A stretch of DNA of 64,000 nt from Vombatus ursinus (taxonomy: Eukaryota > Chordata > Mammalia > Diprotodontia > Vombatidae), in NCBI RefSeq assembly GCF_900497805.2, contig NW_020954610.1, positions 16,462,535 to 16,526,534 on the forward strand, written 5' to 3'. The position numbers were made by a program, and so were the translations under genes. Each line of letters begins with the position of its first letter. Positions within the stretch are counted from its first letter, which is position 1. Shown here piece by piece: positions 56,211-64,000 of this stretch. Below the pieces are notes generated by a model, which did no database searches, was not told the origin of the DNA, and saw only the letters and a program-made list of their open reading frames with translations.

Positions 56211-56767
56211 CTAGGGTCTGTGTGACCTTGGCCAAATCACTTAACTTCTCTGGGTTTCAGTTTCTTCATTTATAAAAAAAAAAAGGATTGGATTAGATAA
56301 TCCCCAAGGCTTCTTCAAACTTCAACTCTTTGACCTTGTGAAATACCAAGTTAGGAGGTGGGGTAATTTTTTTGCGGGAATGATAATGATTATTGGGGGG
56401 AGATAGTAAGTTTAAAGGTGGGACTTTAAATGGTGGGACTCATTCAAGTACATGTGTTTAGTAGGCAGTTAAGAATACAAGATTGAATTTGATGGGAGAG
56501 TTCGGAGCTGGAGATCCAGATCTAGAAATCACCAAAGTAGTGTTTATAATTAAATTCATTGGAGCATGATGTGGTAACTAAGAAAACCAATTCAATCTCA
56601 GGTTGCATTTAAGAGATAGTTAACTGGGAGATGACTAAAGAAATTGTGGTACATGACTACAAAGGAATATTACTGTGCTGTTAAAAAATGATGAATGTGA
56701 TGAATACAGAAAAACAAGAAAAGATATACATGAGCTAATGCTGAGTCAGAAGCAAGCAGAGCCAAAA

Positions 56768-56813
56768 AACATATACTAGAGATATCAAATAACATATACT
56801 AGAGATATCAAAT
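56768..56813 (+). repeat. Perfect 23-bp tandem duplication
   Basis: AACATATACTAGAGATATCA plus AAT occurs at 56768-56790 and again at 56791-56813 with no mismatch. It spans the left junction of the hAT element. Confidence 0.92.
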
Positions 56814-56987
56814 GTTGCCCAAGGGCCATAAGCAGTAGGCAAAACTCTGAACCAGATTAAAATGTAACTGGGAAATATTTGACAAAATAAATAAAAATAC
56901 AACACAGTGTAGACGATAGTAATTTGTGGTTCTCTAAGTCAATACGTGGCCCTCAGGTATCTATTTGTATTTGAGTTTGACACCAAT
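56799..56987. mobile_element. Non-autonomous hAT-type element
   Basis: Left end CTAGAGATATCAAATGTTGC; right end read in reverse ATTGGTGTCAAACTCAAATA. The inner text ATTAAAATGTAACTGGGAAA and the right end also occur at 39060. Possible 8-bp flanks are AACATATA and AATATATA. The exact edges are uncertain. Confidence 0.65.
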
Positions 56988-57085
56988 AATATATACAATG
57001 ACTATAACAATGTAAATAGAAAAAGTCACCATAAAAAATGTTGCAAAATTTAACCTATCCTAAAATTTAACCATCCTAAAAGGAA

Positions 57086-57290
57086 GAGATGATGATGGTT
57101 TCTGTTTGGAAGATGCTGAATTTCAAGTGTTGGAGGGTCACATTCAAGTGGCTATAACTAGTAAGCAGTTGGAAATACAGGGCTGGAGCTGATGGGAGAG
57201 GTTGGGGCTAGAGAGCTGGATCTGGGAGTCACTAGGGTAGGATTTAAAATTTAACTGATTGGAGTGATATAACAATGCTGCCAGTTCATC
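57086..57290 (-). mobile_element. L2 internal piece, antisense
   Basis: AGTAAGCAGTTGGAAATACA, GGAGCTGATGGGAGAGGTTG and GGATCTGGGAGTCACTAGGG: the same L2 region as in blocks A and B, a third occurrence. Confidence 0.65.
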
Positions 57291-57315
57291 CTTTACACTG
57301 ATTCTGGATTGATCA

Positions 57316-57545
57316 CAGCACATCAGCAGCTGGTGGTGCAGTGGATAAAGGGCTGGGCCTAGAGTCAGCCAAATCCTGCCTCAGACACTTCCTACCTGTG
57401 TGACTCTGAGCAAGACATTTAACGTCTATTTGCCTGTTTCCTCAAGTGTGAAATGGGGATAATAACAGTACCTACTTTTCAGAGGATATTTGTGAGGATC
57501 AAATGAGATGATGTTTGCTGGCATAGAGTAGGCACTATATAAATG
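57316..57545 (+). mobile_element. MIR/CORE SINE, near full length
   Basis: CAGCTGGTGGTGCAGTGGAT, GTGTGACTCTGAGCAAGACA, GGGGATAATAACAGTACCTA and GGCATAGAGTAGGCACTATA. Confidence 0.85.
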
Positions 57546-57599
57546 ATTATACACACAAAGCACAGTACAATCAATAGTGTGATAAGATCTCATTATGAT

Positions 57600-57915
57600 A
57601 TTCCTCTGTTCATAACTCTTCATAATAGTTCTCTGTCTCTTGATGAAGAAACCCTAAACTCCTTATCCTTAATTGGAAACTCAACAAGCTGGCTTCTCCC
57701 TACCTTTTCAGTTTTATCTCGCACTATTCTCCTCCATTTGTGCAACATAATTATTGTATGTTGATTGTGCAGTATTATATATTTCTGTAGCTGTAGTATC
57801 CTCCTTACTAAACTGTTATCTTCATGAGGACAGGAATAGTATCTATCTCCCCTAGTACCTGGTGCTTTGCACACTAAGGGCACTTAATAAATTATTATTG
57901 ATTTAATGAATGTCA
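57600..57915 (+). mobile_element. L2-clade LINE 3' end
   Basis: AGAAACCCTAAACTCCTTAT, AACTGTTATCTTCATGAGGA, CAGGAATAGTATCTATCTCC and GGGCACTTAATAAATTATTA. Confidence 0.78.
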
Positions 57916-58004
57916 AATGACTAATAATTAATTAAAGTTTCACAAGGTAATATGTTCAAATAAATTAGTATTTCATTAACTGTGAAACAAGAAGATAGAA
58001 TTCA

Positions 58005-58247
<243 letters not shown>

Positions 58248-58669
58248 TCATTTAATTTGTTTGGCAACCTGATGTTCATGAGTATTTCAGGTATTCATAC
58301 CACAGAATATGGGGCTATAGGAGGTAGGACTGGAGAAAGGCAGTATAGCTTCTTGGAACAAAGAATCTAAGAGTATTTGTTCTAGTTTATCCAAAGAGTT
58401 GGTTGCAGCACAACTAAAAGGTATTTCTCTAGTTGGCTCCTTTATTTTGAAGCCTTCATAGTCTCCCTTCTAAAAAAAATTATTTGCTTGCCACATCAGT
58501 GTTCTAAATGATGAGTATATTATCATGGTTTCCAGATGTTCAATTTCATGAAGGCCTTATGCAGGGGTGTGCTGGTAAAAGTTTAACACCCAGCTTCCTG
58601 AAAAAAAATTTACATACAATACACTTTTAAATTTTATTTATGTATTTATTTATTATTATTATTATTATT

Positions 58670-58718
58670 TTGCTAGGCAATGGGGTTAAGTGACTTGCCC
58701 AGGGTCACACAGCTAGTA
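58670..58718 (-). mobile_element. 5'-truncated tRNA SINE, antisense
   Basis: Only the 3' part is present (TGCTAGGCAATGGGGTTAAG, TGACTTGCCCAGGGTCACAC), after an ATT-rich tail (58635-58669). Flanking ACACTTTTAAATTT (58621-58634) and ACACTTTAAAATTT (58719-58732) form its target duplication. Confidence 0.85.
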
Positions 58719-59234
58719 ACACTTTAAAATTTAATCTGCATTATTAACATTTTCTCCATCACTTTCTTAAGTCTAGACAGTCAACAAAACAAAAAATCAA
58801 GCCCTGATTTGTAGCATTTGCCAACTTCTGAGATTTAAAATTGAAAATTTAACAATTGGTATTCATGAACCAGTTATAAGCTGGCTCCAGAACACCACTG
58901 GCCTTCTGTGAAGAACTTAGGAAGATCATGTATCAATCTTGACTGACTCAGACCTCTAGACATTAAGGTCATTCCCCATTGTCTAGATGGCATAGCATCC
59001 ATCTTTACTACTTCCATGACACATTTCCAGATTTTCTGGGCTTTTGTGGTCAAGTGGATGGGAATAGCAAGCCCAGCAAAGCTCACATAGAGTATGCCAT
59101 GATTAGAAGAGCCCCCACTCAACCTTTAATTGAGCAGACATCATTCACAGAAAGCCTTGTAATGTTTAGTGGATAAGATTTTAGTTTTGTAATAAATATA
59201 AAAGTACTAATAATATTAACTAGTTCATAAGTTT

Positions 59235-59378
59235 TTTTTTCCTTTTGGTAAAGCAACTGGGGTTAAGTGACTTGCCTATGGTCACACAGCTACTGTCAAG
59301 TGTCTGAGTTCAGATTTGAACTTAGGTCCTCCTGACTCCAGGGCCGGTGCCCTATCCACTGCACCACCTAGCTGCCCC
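59235..59378 (-). mobile_element. A-tailed tRNA SINE, antisense, complete
   Basis: From the T run through GCACCACCTAGCTGCCCC. A perfect 14-bp target duplication TAGTTCATAAGTTT (59221-59234 and 59379-59392) flanks it. Confidence 0.95.
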
Positions 59379-60251
59379 TAGTTCATAAGTTTCTCGGGCA
59401 GTTTGCCCTGAGAGCAAAACAGAAAGAGGGCTATGGAATAAGGAAGAAAAGCATTATTGCTAAATAGCAATCCCTAATTTTCAGTCCCCTAGGGTCCTTT
59501 ACATGCTAATTATATATTATATATAGTCAGCACCTCTTTCTCTTCCCACTTTCTTATTATAGTACACTAATCTTCATGCCCTACCCTCCTCAGGCCCTTC
59601 TCCCTAAAGTACAAATTCTGGGTCTGTGACTCTGATCTGCTGTGCTTAGGTATGGTTATACTAATCTCTATATTCAGTAAATAAGGCTGATGCTAGCTTA
59701 ACTGCTAGAAAATATATGTATGTACTTTAGAAATGGCTTACAGGGCTTCTTTCATGTAAGGGAAAATGTTCCCTTTTTCTATTTCAAAATTTGATATGGC
59801 AAAAACATTAGCTGTGGCCATATATCAAAACCAAAAGCCTGTGATTTCAGCAGTGCAGGTCATCAATGCCAGAGTGGAACTCTTGTGTGAGTTAGGAGAA
59901 GGTCTTCAAGAGTTGCTATGGCCAAAAAAATTCATCACTCTGTGACTAAGCTAGTGAAAAACCCCTCTGAGCTTAGCTGGACTGGTTCTCAGACAACAGA
60001 AATACAGTACATCACTAGATGCACACCTGAAGTTTTCATAGCTTGGCAGGACCAGCCACAGCTTCACTTAGCTGACATAACTTTTGAGAACTCAAGGGAG
60101 GTTTAGTCTAATTATAATACCACTTAGCATTGCAGGCCTCAAATAGATTATGACCATAGGATAAGAAGCAAAGATGCTAAGTAAGGATCAGAACCCACAA
60201 AAATAAAAATTATTTATATAAGATTTTAAGGGTTCCAAATATATCTATATA

Positions 60252-60297
60252 ATATAATTATAATGTGATATATAATTATATCACATTATAATTATAT
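60252..60297. repeat. 21-bp perfect inverted repeat, AT-rich
   Basis: Arms 60252-60272 and 60277-60297 are perfectly complementary around the 4-base centre TAAT. The arms contain the only G/C bases, as GTG and CAC. Alternating TA-rich text surrounds it. Confidence 0.92.
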
Positions 60298-60846
60298 ATC
60301 ATGTGTATAATATGTATAATATAATATACATGGGTTTACAAATATATCATTTGATAAACAGTAGAGGAATCTTTAAATAATTTCTAGATTATTTTTTTTC
60401 AACATAAAAAAGTTTGTGATAATATTTATGAATTTAAAAATAAAAAATCAGGCAATTTTGGGGTTGGTATGAAAACTTGGGAAGTTTTAAGTCTATAAGT
60501 AAGCATGTGTAATGACCTAGTGTGCTTAGTAATAATTAACTGATTAAGTAAATTTATCTTACTAAAATACTCTACAACTCCACCTGTCACTTTTTCAGGG
60601 TAATTATTAAATTAAGTTATTGAATCATCTAGGTTCTATAGATTTTATTGTTTTTTCATCCAATTTAATTTTTAATATACCTTATTCCTTTTAAGTTAGG
60701 AATTTGATGAAAAGATAAGGTTTTTAAAAATACTGTGCTATGTGCAAAATTTACTGAACATTGTGCTAATTATTCATTGGCTACTAATACCAACTGATTG
60801 GCACCACTTAAATGAAACTGAAACTAATACTACAGTATCTAAATTA

Positions 60847-61029
<183 letters not shown>

Positions 61030-62484
61030 CTAAAAGAGTTTTCCCATGTTAGACATCAGGTTATAATGAATAAAGTTTCACATATTTTATTAGTTTTTAG
61101 TTGAATAGAAAATAAGAAAACGAGGTGATTATTTAGCTTCAATTGTTTAGCTTCAATTCATTAGGATTGTGTTAGTTCCTAACACAGTGAAATGTATTCA
61201 TCATAATTAATTAACATGACCCACCGGATATACAGGTCATTTCATTTCTGAGGTAAGAAGTTTTGCTTTCCCCTTTTATTTTATTGAACCTCATAACTTT
61301 CCATTTAAAATCTGTTACCTACTATTACACTCTGTAATAGGGCTATTTATTTAAATGTATATATACAGGGAGAAGTATTAATTTGAATATGATTAGTAAT
61401 TGCAGGTTTTTTCTATTAATTAAGAAACAAAAATCCTTAAGAACAAATAGCAGAAAATGAATATTTATTTTACAAAGGCACATATCAAACTTTCCAAAGA
61501 CAAAGTTAAATAAGAGAAAATAGACACTTTCAAACTGAATCTAATACCATGTGCTAAATAAAAAAGGATTTATTTTAAAATAATTATCATAATCATTCTG
61601 GAGTCAATAGTACACATTATCATTTGTTTTATGTCATGGCATTCTCCTCAGAAAGATGTTGCATGATAAACATATGTAGTTAAAGTAAAGTTAGCCTTAT
61701 TTTTTTGGCAATTTCTAAATACTACTTAAAACAGTTGGAGATATCTAGAAGCATTATAGTAAGACTAGGAATTATTGTCTTAGGAACTTAAATAATCACT
61801 GAATTTGAGGAACTTAAATTTTCTGTAAAGGAAAAAGAAGAAACATGAAGTCTTTTTCTATGATTAATTCAATTAATATCCACACAAACATCATGTGCCT
61901 TTTATTCTTTCCATCTCTTTTCATTAGATCCTTTCAAAGTAAAACTATTCTAAAGAATGATTTCCTTAGAAAATATACTAAATGTATACAGTTGATAAAA
62001 TTGTTGTATTTTCAAATTTATATTATTGAAAAATTTTAGATGACCTATGAAAAATTGACATGCCAATCTTCCATTTGCCATACTATGGCAGTCTAAAATA
62101 AAATTAAGACAATTTCGAATTTTATTTCTACTTTAGTGACAGTGAGGTACCTTTAGTCTTATATTTCTAGCCAACACATTCATGGACACAGAAAGTGGCA
62201 TGGAAAAGGGCTATGGGAAGCACTGCCATGCTACAACCATCAGAGAGACAGGCTGTCATATGAATTTCCAATAAAATGCTGGCTGATTTTGATACTGATG
62301 TTCAGCCATACAGAAATCAGGGAACAGAACAAATATCGTTCCTTATTTGGAATGAGACTTTCAGTAGCTTTGCTAAAGTCAACTCCTAAATGAGAGAAGT
62401 TGGGGAGTACTATACTGGTCCAAATATAGGCTGATCTCACCTAAAATCCTAGAATGAGATTTCTTTTAAAGGAAAAAAAAGACT
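61030..62484 (-). other. SHOC1: SHOC1 intron, nothing recognised
   Basis: AT-rich. The minus-strand frame at 62240-62440 has no similarity I recognise and no flanking splice pair that I trust. Confidence 0.6.
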
Positions 62485-62682
62485 CTTGGCAAAGATACTG
62501 GAATATTTTACCATTTCCTTCTCCAACTCATTTGACAGATGAGGAAACCAAGGCAAACAAGGTTAAGTGATTTGCTCAGGCTCACATGGCTAGTAAGTGT
62601 CCAAGGCCAGATTTGAAATTAGAAAGAAGAGTTTTCCTGACTCCATGTTTGGCACTCTATCCACTGAGCCACCTAGCTGCCC
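62485..62682 (-). mobile_element. tRNA SINE with RTE-like tail, antisense
   Basis: CTCTTGGCAAAGATACTGGA, CTCCAACTCATTTGACAGAT, TTTGCTCAGGCTCACATGGC and CTATCCACTGAGCCACCTAG. The RTE end is truncated. Confidence 0.9.
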
Positions 62683-62789
62683 AACACATAAGTTTATAGA
62701 TATGGTTACTACACAAAATCCATGAGGGTCATATTAAAATGAAATTCAATATGTAAATTAAGAAAAACAACAGCAACTATTTACTCTTA

Positions 62790-63418
62790 TCTTAAAATGT
62801 CCCTTCCCTCAAGGAGCTCACATTCTAACAAGGAAAATAACATAAAACCATTATGTGCATACAAGATATATACAATAGCAGTGGGAGTGGGGATCACCAG
62901 GAAAAGCCTCTTGCAGAAAGTAGGATTTGAGATGAGTCTTGAAGCAAGCCAGGGAAGCCAAGAGGAGGAAGAAGGAAGAGAAGTGGACAAACATTAAAAT
63001 AACACCCACTATTAATATAGCACCCACTGTGCTTTACAAATATCTCATCTGATCCTCGCAACAACCCTGGGAAATAGGTGCTATTACTTATCCCTGTTTT
63101 GCAGTTGAGGAAACTGAGACAGAAAGAAGTTAAGTGAATTGCTCAGGGTCACATAGTTTGTAAGCATCTGAGGCTGGATTTGAACTCAGGTCTTCCTAAC
63201 TCTAGACCCAGTGCTCTATCCACTAAGCCACCTGGCTCACCTCAAGAGGTGAGGAGAGAGACTCCAGCCATAGGAGACAGGTATACAAAAGCACAGAGTC
63301 TGGAAATGGACTATCATGTGTGACAAACAACAAGCAGATCAATGAGGGGAATAAAATCTAAGATTAGAAATGTAGGAAAGGACCAGCATGTGAAGGACTT
63401 TATATATGATCCTCGAGC
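62790..63418 (-). mobile_element. L2-clade LINE 3' part, antisense, split by a MIR
   Basis: CTTCCCTCAAGGAGCTCACA, TTGCAGAAAGTAGGATTTGA, GAGTCTTGAAGCAAGCCAGG, then after the MIR GAAGGACTTTATATATGATC. This is antisense L2 3' text. Confidence 0.75.
63000..63238 (-). mobile_element. MIR/CORE SINE, antisense, near full length
   Basis: GTGCTTTACAAATATCTCAT, GATCCTCGCAACAACCCTGG, AGTTGAGGAAACTGAGACAG, CAGGGTCACATAGTTTGTAA and TCTATCCACTAAGCCACCTG. It splits the L2. Confidence 0.9.
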
Positions 63419-64000
63419 TTGAGGAGGGGCTGAGCCAAGATGGCGGAGTGAAAGCAGTGACTTGCTTGGGTTCTCCCCCAAACCCCTTCAAATACCTCTA
63501 AAAAATGGCTCTAAACAAATTCTAAAGCAGCAGAACTTACAAAAAGACAGAGTGAAACAAATTTCCAGCCCAAGACAGCCTGAATAGTTGATTGGAATGG
63601 TATATTGCGCCGGACAGGCAGAGGAGCACAGTTCAGCATGGGCACTCAGGCAAGGCAGTCCTCAGCAAACCTGGAGCAGCCCTCAGAGGACTGAATCTCG
63701 GGCAGCTGTGGTGGTTTCCAGACTTCTCAACTCACGAACACCAAAGACAACTTAGAAGGTCAGTGGGAAAAGTCTGTGTCTGCAGTGAGAGAGAGAAGCT
63801 CAATTCTAACCCCAATCCCTGAGCTTGGCTTGGGGCTGCGACTGCTTCCAGAGTTTCTGACCTACAGACTGAGGGGAAATCGAGTGGCTGGTCACAGGGG
63901 GATTGCAAGGATCTCTCTGCTGGTGTAGGATTCTCTTGCTTTGCCCGTGCTTGGATCTGGGTCACAGTTCTGGGTGGTGGTCCTGGGGCGAGGAGGAGCG
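63419..64000 (+). mobile_element. L1 5' end (runs off the window)
   Basis: GAGGAGGGGCTGAGCCAAGA then TGGCGGAG carries AAGATGGCGG, the YY1-type site found at the 5' end of mammalian L1. CCCCTTCAAATACCTCTAAA and AATGGCTCTAAACAAATTCT follow the marsupial L1 5'UTR from memory. It lies in an L2 remnant inside a SHOC1 intron, antisense to the gene. The 5' end is present, so the copy was probably inserted at or near full length; the coding part is beyond the window. Confidence 0.72.

Larger units (their letters stand above)
56215..57085 (+). repeat. Composite block B: MIR + L2 piece + L1 3' end
   Basis: TGTGTGACCTTGGCCAAATC, GTTTCAGTTTCTTCATTTAT, GGGAATGATAATGATTATTG, GTAGGCAGTTAAGAATACAA, AATTGTGGTACATGACTACA and GGAATATTACTGTGCTGTTA appear in the same order as in block A. 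The L1 part is split by a hAT element (56799-56987) and by a 23-bp tandem duplication. Confidence 0.75.

Noticed and set aside
62045-62092. Possible small SHOC1 exon on the minus strand (ATTTTATTTTAG| ... ATAG|GTCATC)
   Set aside because: Acceptor and donor look good, but no reading frame matches SHOC1 as I remember it, and one frame stops at the end. Not supported without RNA.
62240-62440. 66-codon minus-strand frame in the SHOC1 intron
   Set aside because: No recognisable similarity, no convincing splice signals; AT-rich sequence yields such frames often.

Overview
The window is mammalian nuclear DNA, almost certainly from a marsupial. Its exons match three vertebrate genes that lie side by side on human 9q31.3 (known synteny, from memory). 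Its repeats are of marsupial type: very many MIR/CORE SINEs, a short A-tailed tRNA SINE (about 150 bp) that ends in GCCTCACCAAAA, a longer tRNA SINE whose tail looks RTE/BovB-derived, CR1/L3 and L2 LINEs, and marsupial L1 ends. I cannot name the species.

Layout. (1) 1-11.9 kb is the 3' part of DNAJC25 on the plus strand: two coding exons (7264-7734, 10573-10695) and a 3'UTR holding a three-copy, palindrome-bearing tandem repeat. The J-domain exon(s) lie upstream of the window. (2) 11.9-30.5 kb is a gene-free spacer built of nested LINEs, SINEs and hAT DNA elements. (3) 30.56-41.3 kb is the whole GNG10 gene on the plus strand: a GC-rich promoter, coding exon 1 (30984-31064), coding exon 2 (38334-38459) and a spliced 3'UTR exon from 40369. 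Together they encode a 68-residue G-protein gamma subunit ending in the CVLL prenylation box. (4) 41.3-46.9 kb is convergent spacer. (5) 46.9-64 kb is the 3' end of SHOC1 on the minus strand: four exons (61029-60898, 58223-58044, 51056-50075, 47077-46977) that join in phase into 464 C-terminal residues. The first is assigned to the XPF-like region and the second to the helix-hairpin-helix region; a long low-complexity tail and a basic C-terminus follow. The window ends inside a SHOC1 intron, in what looks like the 5' end of an antisense L1.

The genes are not a pathway. DNAJC25 is a membrane J-protein, GNG10 a signalling subunit and SHOC1 a meiotic crossover factor. What ties DNAJC25 and GNG10 together is their tandem order and shared phase-0 junctions, which would allow the DNAJC25-GNG10 read-through mRNA known in human. 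I saw no bacterial-type system, no CRISPR array, no clear endogenous retrovirus and no novel protein-coding gene. The unusual items are at the DNA level: a DNAJC25 3'UTR palindromic repeat, two poly(A)-only insertions in one MIR, an intronic composite duplication in SHOC1, a MIR-seeded minisatellite in GNG10 intron 1, and a 21-bp perfect AT hairpin. Repeat family names come from remembered consensus sequences, and most repeat boundaries are approximate.
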